From contig DAOWJU010000170.1 in the NCBI GenBank assembly GCA_030640215.1, positions 1 through 18,711 on the forward strand: a stretch of DNA of 18,711 nt, given 5' to 3'. Each line of letters starts with the position of its first letter. Position 1 is the first letter of the stretch. Origin of the DNA: Desulfuromonadales bacterium (GTDB taxonomy: Bacteria > Desulfobacterota > Desulfuromonadia > Desulfuromonadales > BM103). The notes under the pieces were generated by a model. It saw only the letters and a program-made list of their open reading frames with translations, searched no databases and had not been told where the DNA came from. Shown piece by piece: positions 1 to 6,935 of the stretch. Made by a program: the position numbers and the translations under genes.

Positions 1-17
1 GGTGTTAACAACAAAGG

Positions 18-50
18 AAAAAACGGCCCCACCATTGCTGGTGAGGCCGT
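18..50 (-). terminator. Rho-independent terminator of the MFS gene
   Basis: Read on the minus strand, a stem (ACGGCC, one mismatch, then CACC pairing with GGTG around a 6-nt loop) spans 23-50 and is followed directly by a run of six T. It lies 44 bases past the MFS stop codon, in the right orientation to end that transcript. Confidence 0.85.
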
Positions 51-94
51 AGCCGTTTGAACCTGAAGGAGGGCTTGCAAACGGTGATGAATGA

Positions 95-1408
95 TTAATC
101 GTTGCTTGCTTTCGACAGGACCAGGTCTCCCTCTTCCTCGAGAGCACCTTCGAGGGCAGGAACTTCTTCTTTACGGCTTTTCAAGGTCCCGGCGAGCATG
201 GCACCAAGGAGCAGTAGGGCACCAGCAGCAGCGCACGACATGGTGAAGCCACCGGTCTTGACACGCAGCATCTCGGATACGCGCACCAGAGCGAAAGCAC
301 CAACACCCCAGGCGGAGAAAAGGATGCCGTAATTCATACCAAAGTTCTTGGCACCCCAGAGGTCTTTGGCAAACGAGGGGAAGAGCGACAAGTTAGTGCC
401 ATAGTTAAAGACCATGAAGGTAACCAGTAGAGGCATTGCCACTGGATTATCGTAGGTCCCACCGATGACGGGAATCGCCAGGAACATCAGAACGGCTTGA
501 AAGACCAGCATGATTACCAGAGTGTTGGCGCGACCAATCTTATCGGAGACCACACCAGCAACGATGCGACCTGCGGCGTTGCCGACGGCCATGATTGCCA
601 CCACCAGAAAGGCCATTTCACCCATACTCGCCTTGGCCAGCCCTTTGGCGCTACCGATGACCATGAGACCAGCACCAGCACCGATGAAGAAGCAGGTCCA
701 GAGAGTGTAGAACTTGGCTGTCTTGAGGATCTGTGAGGGAGTTTTATCTTCAACAACGACTGCCTTAGCCGAAGAGTTGGCGGCATTCGGGTCGGCGACG
801 TAACCAGCGGGAGGATTGGCAAGGAACATACCGAAGAAACAGGTGATGGCGACAAAGCCGATACCAAAATAAAGCATTGACTGCTGCAGACCGTAGGCAC
901 CAAGCAGATACTGGGCTAAAGGAGCGATATAGACCGACGCAAGTCCGAAACCAGCGACAACGATGCCAGCAATCAGGCCGGTTTTGGCAGGAGGAAACCA
1001 TTTGAGCGCAGGCGGCGTGGCGGCTGAATAGCCGAAACCGATACCCATACCGGCCATGACACCAAAGCCAGCGATCCATGACCAGTAGTCAGTTGTCTGG
1101 GAGATCCACATAAAACCGGCACCAACCATCAGGCCGCCGATCATACAGGTAACGCGGGGGCCGAACTTGTCCTGAACCTTGCCAGCGAGAATCATTGCTA
1201 CAGCAAAGGTTAAACAGGCAGTAGCATAGGGATCGTTGATCGAAGCACTATCCCAAGCAAAGGCACCGGGGCCACCGGCAGCGATTGAATCAGCAATAGC
1301 GCCCTTGAAGATACTCCAGGTGTAGAGAATGCCCAGCGCCAGGTTAATGCCGGTGCCAGCCAGTACGACAGTCCAGCCGCGCCTTGATGATACGTTCTGC
1401 TTGCTCAT
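95..1408 (-). CDS. MFS transporter, oxalate/formate antiporter (OFA) family
   Basis: Inner-membrane secondary transporter of 437 residues with about 12 hydrophobic helices. The N-terminus (GWTVVLAGTGINLALGILYT) is typical of OxlT-like OFA members. The MFS loop 2-3 signature is visible as GKVQDKFGPR (residues 76-85), and a second copy, SDKIGR, lies in the C-terminal half. A hydrophilic central loop occupies about residues 200-228. Family members exchange oxalate, formate or other small carboxylates; the substrate here cannot be read from sequence. The start at 1408 is chosen because a strong AAGGAGG lies 5 bases upstream (1414-1420). The frame stays open for 56 more codons, but that stretch lacks any transporter-like character. 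It stands alone between its own terminator and a long upstream region containing possible operators, so it is probably specifically regulated. Confidence 0.88.
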   Translation of the reverse strand: MSKQNVSSRRGWTVVLAGTGINLALGILYTWSIFKGAIADSIAAGGPGAFAWDSASINDPYATACLTFAVAMILAGKVQDKFGPRVTCMIGGLMVGAGFMWISQTTDYWSWIAGFGVMAGMGIGFGYSAATPPALKWFPPAKTGLIAGIVVAGFGLASVYIAPLAQYLLGAYGLQQSMLYFGIGFVAITCFFGMFLANPPAGYVADPNAANSSAKAVVVEDKTPSQILKTAKFYTLWTCFFIGAGAGLMVIGSAKGLAKASMGEMAFLVVAIMAVGNAAGRIVAGVVSDKIGRANTLVIMLVFQAVLMFLAIPVIGGTYDNPVAMPLLVTFMVFNYGTNLSLFPSFAKDLWGAKNFGMNYGILFSAWGVGAFALVRVSEMLRVKTGGFTMSCAAAGALLLLGAMLAGTLKSRKEEVPALEGALEEEGDLVLSKASND

Positions 1409-1413
1409 GTGAA

Positions 1414-1420
1414 CCTCCTT
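1414..1420 (-). promoter_or_regulatory. Ribosome binding site fixing the MFS start
   Basis: On the minus strand this reads AAGGAGG, a full Shine-Dalgarno match, 5 bases before the ATG at 1408. It decides against the longer open frame that reaches 1576. Confidence 0.85.
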
Positions 1421-1566
1421 GGTGATCGGTATCGAATTATCCAAACCGTATTGTCTTAATTGCTGAACCCGGTGCGACAACGGCCAGCGCGCCTTGATGG
1501 CACCAATGACTGGCTTATTTCTGCGACCTCCGGGTCTCTGTACAAACATCTCTGTTCTCTTGCTCC

Positions 1567-1668
1567 GCTGTGCCATTTGAACGACTTATGACCAAACTCC
1601 GCTGGGTCATCTGAACAACTAACGACCAAACGCCGTTGGGTCATCTGAACAACTAACGACAAACAACA
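1567..1668. repeat. Three tandem 34-bp units with embedded palindromes
   Basis: Three consecutive 34-bp units start at 1567, 1601 and 1635. Units 2 and 3 share a long identical core (GGGTCATCTGAACAACTAAC and adjoining bases); unit 1 is a diverged copy, and the end of unit 3 decays. At the unit 2/3 junction (1624-1642) lies a 19-bp near-perfect palindrome, on the minus strand GACCCAACGGCGTTTGGTC, with 8 of 9 arm positions pairing. The same place one unit earlier (1590-1608) has a weaker version sharing the GACC...GGTC arms. Two such sites in phase, upstream of the MFS gene, look like operators for a dimeric regulator. This is inference, since no regulator gene is present here. Confidence 0.6.
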
Positions 1669-2003
1669 TCGCAACTCGCATACCAATCACAAACAACCCG
1701 TAAAAAACTTTTTTATTCATTGATTTCGGCAACTTGCATCAACTGACAAAGAGACCGGAAGGAAGGACACAAAATCATTTTTTTGCATAAACGCAAAAAG
1801 CGCCAAGCACGATGAGCGGGTTAAGAAATCAAGACTGCTGAGACATCAGGGGATAACAGGAGATAAAGCTTGGCAGCAAAAGGGCTTACGGGTGATTTGG
1901 AACAGACCTAAAACGTGGTTTTGCAGAACTGCAAGGTCAACCTTGAGGCTTTTTGCATAAATGCGAATTATTTCATGACGCGGGAGAAATAGAGTGGACC
2001 AAA
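1669..2003. other. Gene-free region with repeated palindromic motifs
   Basis: I see no credible coding frame. The region holds two copies of an exact 12-mer, TTTTTGCATAAA (1780-1791 and 1950-1961), each continuing into a related GC-AA arm so that each is an imperfect inverted repeat. Two overlapping perfect-arm palindromes, TTGCAGAACTGCAA (1921-1934) and CAAGGTCAACCTTG (1932-1945), lie just before the second copy. They may be regulator binding sites for the MFS promoter to the left; an untranslated RNA is also possible. I could not place a convincing promoter. Confidence 0.45.
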
Positions 2004-2007
2004 AGAA

Positions 2008-2039
2008 AATGGAGCCAGCTCAATTGAGCCGACCCCATT
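2008..2039 (-). terminator. Rho-independent terminator of efpL
   Basis: A 32-base inverted repeat folds completely on the minus strand: 16 pairs per arm, three of them G-U wobbles, centred on GCTCAATTGAGC, followed by TTTTCTTTTGG. The wobbles are C-A mismatches on the plus strand, so the hairpin is stronger as minus-strand RNA. It lies 47 bases past the efpL stop codon. Confidence 0.8.
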
Positions 2040-2086
2040 ACAAACAATGATTTGTGTGATGCGCATTACACGCCACGCACCACGAC

Positions 2087-2647
2087 TTACGCTCTGGAAA
2101 CGAACCGGCACTCCCGTGTATCAACCTTGACCTTTTCATCGTTCTCGAGATAACTGGGCACCTGGATCTTCAGACCCGTTTCCAGAGTTGCCTCCTTGGT
2201 CTGGGCCTGAGCAGTGGCGTTCTTGATCGCCGGGGCGGTTTCGGTAACAAGCAACTCCACAATCATCGGCGGTTCAAGAGAGACAACCTGCCCTTCGAAA
2301 ACGCCAAGGACAAGTTCTGCACCATCAATCAGGTAGCCTTTCACCGGCCCATAGATCTCATCACCAAGCTCGTATTGCTCGTAATTCTCAAGATCCATGA
2401 ACACGCCATTTTCGCCATCAGCATAGAGGAACTGACCTTTTCGTTTCTCAAAATCGGCAGCATCGACGCGGTCGCCCGCCTTGAAGGTCTTTTCCAGCAC
2501 CTGGCCGGTCAGAAGATTGCGATATTTAGTCTTGATCAGGGTGCTGCCGCCGCGCGCCGAAGGGCTCTGGCTGCTGATATCGAGGACCAGGCAGGGGGAT
2601 TTATCAAGCAGGATCACCTGGCCGCGTTTCAGATCATTGGATGTCAT
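2087..2647 (-). CDS. efpL: Elongation factor P-like protein (YeiP/EfpL type)
   Basis: A 186-residue EF-P-family protein expected to enter the ribosome next to the P site and help form peptide bonds at prolines. It has the KOW-like N-domain (about 1-62), a middle OB domain (about 67-122) and the C-terminal OB domain (about 128-186). The loop that reaches the peptidyl-transferase centre reads SQSPSARGGSTLIKTK (26-41), with arginine 32 where canonical EF-P has its modified lysine. The same SPxARGxxTL pattern marks E. coli YeiP (EfpL), as does the ETAPxIKxA segment in the C-terminal domain. Length agrees with the family. The start has AAGGAG 8 bases upstream (2656-2661). It is divergent from the cold-shock gene and a few hundred bases from canonical efp, so both paralogs sit together. 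It is not expected to be an EpmA substrate. Confidence 0.9.
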   Translation of the reverse strand: MTSNDLKRGQVILLDKSPCLVLDISSQSPSARGGSTLIKTKYRNLLTGQVLEKTFKAGDRVDAADFEKRKGQFLYADGENGVFMDLENYEQYELGDEIYGPVKGYLIDGAELVLGVFEGQVVSLEPPMIVELLVTETAPAIKNATAQAQTKEATLETGLKIQVPSYLENDEKVKVDTRECRFVSRA

Positions 2648-3064
2648 GTGTTTTTCTCCTTCTGGAAAACTTTCTTATTGGAGCGGCAATGTAGCATAAG
2701 TTGTGCGGGTGGTGAAGGAGGATTGTGGGTTCAGGGTGCTAGCCAATCCATCTTCTTGCAAATCGTGATCAGTAAGAAAATGCGCTACTAATTTTTACTT
2801 TAGCATTAAGGGCACAAGGGCCACAAAGTTGACCAAGAGAGCATGGCATTAACTCGAAGATGATATTAACATTGTATTGACGAAGGTGTTTATGGTAGGG
2901 TCTGAAATCTTAAACGTTTGTGCAGAGATAGTTTGTTGGACGAGATTAAAAGTTAATCAGTCGCAAATATGCCACGCAGACCTTTTATGGTTACGTGTTT
3001 TTTGTTTTTAAGCAGATATGGTTGCACAACCCAAACGTTCCCACAGGGGAACATGGAGTTAAAA
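2648..3064. other. Divergent intergenic region efpL / cold-shock gene
   Basis: These 417 bases separate two divergent genes and hold no credible gene. The efpL Shine-Dalgarno is at 2656-2661 (minus), and a small GATTAA/TTAATC hairpin lies at 2944-2958. AT-rich segments around 2865-2900 include TTAACA and TTGACG hexamers that could be -35 boxes of the cold-shock gene. No good -10 at proper spacing follows either, so I do not call a promoter. The distance to the cold-shock ATG would allow the long structured leader common for cspA-type genes; this is inference. Confidence 0.4.
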
Positions 3065-3265
3065 ATGGCTGAAGGTACTGTGAAGTGGTTCAACGATGCA
3101 AAAGGTTTTGGTTTTATTGAGCAGGACAATGGACCTGATGTGTTCGTACATTTTTCTGAAGTCCAAGGCGACGGTTTCAAATCTCTCGCTGAGGGCGATA
3201 GGGTGAGTTTTGATGTCACTGAAGGCCAGAAAGGCCCTCAATCATCAAATGTTCGTAAAGTGTAA
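3065..3265 (+). CDS. Cold-shock domain protein, CspA family
   Basis: A 66-residue single cold-shock domain, a five-stranded OB fold that binds single-stranded RNA or DNA and acts as an RNA chaperone. Both nucleic-acid motifs are visible: RNP1 as KGFGFIEQ (13-20) and RNP2 as VFVHFSEV (26-33), after the conserved GTVKWFN start (4-10). Length and the C-terminal SSNVRKV match typical Csp proteins. The ATG at 3065 is preceded by GGAG 6 bases upstream (3055-3058); an upstream in-frame ATG at 2969 would add a non-conserved extension and is rejected. It is monocistronic, with its own terminator. Which CspA paralog it is, and whether it is cold-induced, cannot be told from this window. Confidence 0.95.
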   Translation: MAEGTVKWFNDAKGFGFIEQDNGPDVFVHFSEVQGDGFKSLAEGDRVSFDVTEGQKGPQSSNVRKV

Positions 3266-3286
3266 GGCAGCTACATTAGATTAGCT

Positions 3287-3319
3287 AAAAAGCCTCGCGG
3301 GTTTCCGTGGGGCTTTTTT
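3287..3319 (+). terminator. Rho-independent terminator of the cold-shock gene
   Basis: A 14-bp stem (AAAAAGCCTCGCGG with its partner, including two G-U pairs valid on the plus strand), a GTTT loop and a run of six T. It begins 21 bases past the stop codon. Confidence 0.92.
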
Positions 3320-3342
3320 GTGCCCTGATACCGAGAAGAGAA

Positions 3343-3453
3343 ATGGCCACCCGCTACTAGGTGGCCATAATTATGTGTATTATTGAGCCGGGTCAAATTG
3401 GACAGCCATTGTCAGTTGAAGTTTGAATTTCTACATCTTGACCCTGCACCCGG
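3343..3453. repeat. Inverted repeats in the csp-efp gap, possible decayed insertion end
   Basis: A perfect 9-bp inverted repeat, ATGGCCACC / GGTGGCCAT (3343-3351 and 3360-3368), has an 8-nt loop and no T run, so it is not a good terminator. Downstream, GGGTCAA (3390-3396) faces TTGACCC (3438-3444), with further CCGG bases outside. Nothing else occupies this gap until the efp promoter. The pattern could be a remnant of a mobile element end, but no transposase fragment is visible. Confidence 0.35.
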
Positions 3454-3473
3454 AACCAGCCCCTAAAAAACCC

Positions 3474-3502
3474 ATGACACGCGCCGTCCTTTTAGGTATA
3501 AC
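3474..3502 (+). promoter_or_regulatory. Sigma70 promoter of efp
   Basis: ATGACA (3474-3479, five of six matches to the -35 consensus), a 17-base spacer and TATAAC (3497-3502, five of six at -10). Transcription would start near 3509, giving a leader of about 40 bases that carries AAGGAG at 3538-3543. Confidence 0.75.
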
Positions 3503-3550
3503 AGCAATGCCGTATAACCTCCTATTCCAACTTCTTGAAGGAGTTTTCCC

Positions 3551-4114
3551 ATGTACAGCTGTGCAGATCTAAAAAAAGGTATCAAACTGATGATCGACAA
3601 TGAGCCACACGTCATCGTGCAGTTTGACTTCACCAAGCCAGGTAAAGGGCAAGCCCTTTACAAGTGCAAGTTACGCAATATGATCACCGGTGCTCTTTTT
3701 GATCGCACCTATCGCTCCGGTGAAAGCTTTGAGCCAGCCAGCCTGGTCGAGAGCGACATGCAGTACCTTTACAAGGATGAGACCGGCTACGTCTTCATGG
3801 ATCAGAAAACCTACGAGCAGACCTCGATCAGCGAGGAAGTTCTCGGTGACGACAGGTATTTTCTGGTCGACAACATGGAAGTCAAAGTTCTTATGCACGG
3901 CGAGCGTGGCATCGGCGTGACTCTGCCCATTTTCGTCAACTTGCGCGTCAGCCAATCCGACCCGTGGGTCAAGGGTGACACTGCCGCTGGCAACAATAAA
4001 CCTGCCACTGTAGAGTCCGGCTACACCCTGCAGGTACCCGGTTTCGTTGACGAAGGCGTACTGATCCAGATCGATACACGCACCGGAGAATATGTGACAC
4101 GTGTTAAGGAGTAG
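3551..4114 (+). CDS. efp: Elongation factor P (lysine-modified type)
   Basis: Canonical EF-P of 187 residues, which binds ribosomes stalled at consecutive prolines and promotes peptide-bond formation. The three-domain layout is seen: KOW-like N-domain (1-62), central OB domain (about 68-125) and C-terminal OB domain (about 130-185). The N-domain loop is FTKPGKGQALYK (27-38) with lysine 32 in the PGKG motif, equivalent to K34 of E. coli EF-P, the residue that receives beta-lysine from EpmA. The presence of EpmA-like and EpmB-like genes in this window supports that type of modification. AAGGAG lies 7 bases before the ATG. The gene has its own strong promoter and terminator, so it is probably expressed independently of the downstream efflux operon. 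Confidence 0.95.
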   Translation: MYSCADLKKGIKLMIDNEPHVIVQFDFTKPGKGQALYKCKLRNMITGALFDRTYRSGESFEPASLVESDMQYLYKDETGYVFMDQKTYEQTSISEEVLGDDRYFLVDNMEVKVLMHGERGIGVTLPIFVNLRVSQSDPWVKGDTAAGNNKPATVESGYTLQVPGFVDEGVLIQIDTRTGEYVTRVKE

Positions 4115-4138
4115 TTCCAATCAACGCTAAGAAAAAAG

Positions 4139-4165
4139 AACGTCCGCATGCGGACGTTTTTTTTT
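4139..4165 (+). terminator. Rho-independent terminator of efp
   Basis: The palindrome AACGTCCGC-AT-GCGGACGTT (4139-4158) merges into a run of nine T (4157-4165), 24 bases past the efp stop. It separates efp from the efflux operon. Confidence 0.95.
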
Positions 4166-4218
4166 AAACTTTTCCGAAACCATTTCGTCTAATATGAGAT
4201 CAACCTAAAAGGACATTC

Positions 4219-4248
4219 ATGACCACCGAGAGTCGCAAGGCATGCTGA
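4219..4248 (+). CDS. Putative 9-codon leader ORF before the efflux operon
   Basis: An ATG at 4219 has a good Shine-Dalgarno (AAAGGA, 4208-4213, 5-base spacing) and opens a frame encoding MTTESRKAC. It stops with TGA at 4246-4248, and the stop overlaps the ATG of the outer-membrane factor gene at 4242 (ATGCTGA). The downstream ATG has only a weak GAGAG 9 bases ahead. The arrangement suggests translational coupling through a leader peptide. It may be a chance short frame; there is no codon evidence at this length. Confidence 0.35.
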   Translation: MTTESRKAC

Positions 4249-5645
4249 GCAACCGAACAAAACCTGATAACAGCCTAAACGAAAGATGTGTCTGGTTCTG
4301 CCTTGTCATCGTTTTCCTCTTCTTCACTGCCTGTGCCCCGGTCACCACCCACCAGGATTCAGCCCTTCAACCACAGGGAAGTTTTTCTGCAACCGGACAG
4401 GAACAACTCCCTGAGAAGTGGTGGCTGACTTTCGGGGATCCGACCCTTGACCGGCTGATTGCTCAAGCCTTGGCTGGCAATTTCACTCTACAGAGCGCAT
4501 GGGACCGTCTCGACCGAACTCGTGCTGTGGCTCGCAAGGCCGGTGCCGATTTTGTTCCACAGCTCAGTGGTGAAGCAGCAGCCAGCAGCACTAGATCACG
4601 AATAAGCTCCTATACCAATTCGACAGAAAGTTACAGTCTGGGCCTCGCCGCAAGTTACGAGGTCGATCTATGGGGCCGCGTTGGTTCCACTAGCGAGGCT
4701 GCCGAACTTGATGCTCTGGCCAGCGCAGAGGATTTGCAAACGGCAGCTCTAACGCTGTCGGCTCAGGTCGCAACAACTTGGTTCCAACTGCTTGAGCAGC
4801 GCGGCCAAATCGAAATTCTTAAACAGCAACAGCACACCAACGAACAAGGTCTTGAATTGATCAGTCTGCAGTTTCGTACTGGCCAGACCGGCATCGCCGA
4901 CCTTCTGCAACAACGCCAAGTAGTTGAGAGTCGACGTGGTGAACGAGCCTTGGCCGCTGGCCGGGCGGAAGTGCTACAGAATCAATTAGCGGTCCTGCTT
5001 GGGGTAGCTCCTGACCAAGCCCCACAGATCACTGTAAATAAGCTCGGTGAGCTACCACCACTACCGGTTACCGGGCTACAGAGCAGCTTGCTCGAACGAC
5101 GCCCCGATGTGCGCGCTGCATGGTTACAACTGGAGGCTGCTGATCAAAGGGTGGCCGCAGCAGTTGCCGATCGTTTCCCACGTCTCAGCCTAACCGGCCG
5201 GGCCAACACCACGGATGAACAGATTGAAAATCTGTTCGACGACTGGTTGACCTCTCTGGCCGCAAATCTGTTGGCACCGCTGATCGATGGTGGTCGACGT
5301 CTTGCTGAAGTTGAACGTAGCCAGGCAGTGGCCGCAGAAAACTTCCATATTTACGGACAGACGGTTCTCGACGCTCTGGCCGAGGTTGAAGATGCTTTGA
5401 CTCAGGAGCTAAGACAACTGGAGTACCTGCTCAGCATCAACCGGCAGTTGGAGCTCGCCGAACAGGCGACCAGTCGCATCCGGGATCGCTACCTGAACGG
5501 TGCCGAGGACTACCAGCGTATTCTCGGTGCACTGCTCTCCAAACAGCTCTTGCAACGCACCCAGCTCTCTGCCAGGCGCGAACTCTTCGTCAATCGTATC
5601 AACCTCTGCCGCGCTTTAGCTGGCGGTTGGGAAATGTCGCGATAG
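4242..5645 (+). CDS. RND efflux outer-membrane lipoprotein, NodT/TolC family
   Basis: Outer-membrane channel of a tripartite pump, 467 residues. The N-terminus is a lipoprotein signal: hydrophobic core at about 17-30 ending in FFTAC, with cysteine 31 as the lipidation site. Family hallmarks include the early PEKWWLTFGDPTLDRLIAQA segment (58-77), YEVDLWGRV (139-147) and RRPDVRAA (about 286-293), which mark the two repeated outer-membrane-efflux halves forming the trimeric beta-barrel and alpha-helical tunnel. The start is the ATG overlapping a short leader ORF. The adaptor gene begins 27 bases after the stop, so this is the first structural gene of the operon with the adaptor, pump and epmA. 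A probable XPPX stall motif, ELPPLPV, lies in the middle. Substrate unknown. Confidence 0.9.
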   Translation: MLSNRTKPDNSLNERCVWFCLVIVFLFFTACAPVTTHQDSALQPQGSFSATGQEQLPEKWWLTFGDPTLDRLIAQALAGNFTLQSAWDRLDRTRAVARKAGADFVPQLSGEAAASSTRSRISSYTNSTESYSLGLAASYEVDLWGRVGSTSEAAELDALASAEDLQTAALTLSAQVATTWFQLLEQRGQIEILKQQQHTNEQGLELISLQFRTGQTGIADLLQQRQVVESRRGERALAAGRAEVLQNQLAVLLGVAPDQAPQITVNKLGELPPLPVTGLQSSLLERRPDVRAAWLQLEAADQRVAAAVADRFPRLSLTGRANTTDEQIENLFDDWLTSLAANLLAPLIDGGRRLAEVERSQAVAAENFHIYGQTVLDALAEVEDALTQELRQLEYLLSINRQLELAEQATSRIRDRYLNGAEDYQRILGALLSKQLLQRTQLSARRELFVNRINLCRALAGGWEMSR

Positions 5646-5672
5646 TTCAAAAAAAACAACCTTCCAAGGTGA

Positions 5673-6935
5673 ATGACCATGTGCCCAGACCAGCATCAAC
5701 AACCGCATCCAGAACCATCCAGGCAGAGCCACAAAGCCGGCCCGTTGCGACTGCTGCTACCGATCATCGTTATTCTTGCCGGTACAGCTGTCGCCTTTTG
5801 GCTGATGCAGTCGGGACCCAAAGCCAAGCCACGGCCCAAAGTACGCAAGCCGGTCATGGTGGAGGTGCAGCCCATCGCGTTCGGCCCGCAAACGACAACC
5901 GTTAGCGTCATGGGTACAGTAAAACCGCAGCGTGAAGTTGCTCTCAAACCCCAGGTTAGCGGTGAGATTATTGAGATGAATGACAACCTGATCCCGGGCG
6001 GGCGTTTTGGCAAGGACGAGGCGCTGCTCACCATCGACCCGAGCGATTATCAGCTCACTGTAAAGCAACTGGCCAGCGAAGTGGCCAGGGTCGAAGCAGA
6101 CCTGCAGATGGAGTTGGGCCGACAACGGGTGGCCCAGAAGGAATACGAATTACTCGGTGAAACGGTCAGTACTGAAGAACATGCACTGATGCTGCGGGTG
6201 CCACAACTTGCCAGCAGTCAGGCGGTCCGGGAAGGAACCATGGCGCGGCTCGAGCAGTCACAGCTTGACCTCAAACGAACCACCGTTAAAGCGCCATTCA
6301 ACGCCGTGGTCATGTCCCGCGAGATCAATCTCGGCACCCGTGTCTCACCTTCCACCACTCTGGTAACTCTGGTCGGCAGTGATCGTTACTGGGTTGAAGC
6401 ACCGGTCCCGGCCAGTCAACTCAAATGGATCAGCACCGGCCAGCAGGGCAGCACAACCGGCTCGATGGTACGCATCTATGATACGGCGGCCTGGGGTCAG
6501 GACAGCTACCGCACCGGTCAGTTGATCGGCCTGACCGCCATGGTCGAGGAAAAAGGCAGAATGGCCAGAGTGCTGGCCGAGATCCCAGATCCTCTTGCCC
6601 TGAAGTCGACCACAGAGGGGCAACCGAAACTTCTGCTCGGCAGTTATGTCCGAGTCGAGATCGATGGCAAGACCTTGCCGCACGCTTCCGCCATTGAGCG
6701 CGACCTGATCCGTGACGGCAACCAACTCTGGATCATGGACGAGCAGGGACACCTTGATATCCGCCCGGTGGAGATTGCTTTTCGCGGCCAGAACCATGTC
6801 CTGATCACCGGCGGGGTCAGCGATGGAGAACGTCTGATCACAACGAATCTATCCTCGCCGGTGCAAGGAATGACTCTGCGGCTCAAGGGAGCTAAGGCAG
6901 TAGAGCCGGTAGATAAAGAGAAAACCAAGCCATGA
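5673..6935 (+). CDS. RND efflux periplasmic adaptor (membrane fusion protein)
   Basis: Periplasmic subunit linking the inner-membrane pump to the outer-membrane channel, 420 residues. A hydrophilic N-terminus is followed by one membrane anchor at about 26-46 (LLLPIIVILAGTAVAFWLM). Next come a beta-barrel/lipoyl-like region starting near VSVMGTVKPQREVALKPQVS (77-96), an alpha-helical hairpin (about 124-200) and the second lipoyl half with the TTVKAPFNAVV motif, typical of HlyD/AcrA-type proteins. The anchor is a transmembrane helix rather than a lipobox. AAGG at 5665-5668 would serve either ATG 5673 or the in-frame ATG 5679; 5673 is listed but the choice is uncertain by two codons. The stop TGA overlaps the pump start (ATGA), which indicates translational coupling. 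Confidence 0.9.
   Translation: MTMCPDQHQQPHPEPSRQSHKAGPLRLLLPIIVILAGTAVAFWLMQSGPKAKPRPKVRKPVMVEVQPIAFGPQTTTVSVMGTVKPQREVALKPQVSGEIIEMNDNLIPGGRFGKDEALLTIDPSDYQLTVKQLASEVARVEADLQMELGRQRVAQKEYELLGETVSTEEHALMLRVPQLASSQAVREGTMARLEQSQLDLKRTTVKAPFNAVVMSREINLGTRVSPSTTLVTLVGSDRYWVEAPVPASQLKWISTGQQGSTTGSMVRIYDTAAWGQDSYRTGQLIGLTAMVEEKGRMARVLAEIPDPLALKSTTEGQPKLLLGSYVRVEIDGKTLPHASAIERDLIRDGNQLWIMDEQGHLDIRPVEIAFRGQNHVLITGGVSDGERLITTNLSSPVQGMTLRLKGAKAVEPVDKEKTKP

Noticed and set aside
1489..1506. Sigma54-like GG-N10-GC site on the minus strand before the MFS gene
   Set aside because: Only the GG and GC dinucleotides fit; the rest of the -24 and -12 consensus is poor.
1409..1576. N-terminal extension of the MFS protein by 56 residues
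   Set aside because: A strong Shine-Dalgarno sits directly before the ATG at 1408, and the extension is basic and unlike any transporter N-terminus. It also runs up to the tandem repeat.
1567..1668. CRISPR-like array
   Set aside because: The units are directly contiguous with no spacers and only three copies, so this is a tandem repeat.
2375..2791. 138-residue plus-strand ORF across efpL
   Set aside because: It is antisense to a clear EF-P-family gene and has no recognisable domain.
2969..3064. Longer cold-shock protein starting at 2969
   Set aside because: The added 32 residues are not part of the fold, and the ATG at 3065 has its own Shine-Dalgarno.
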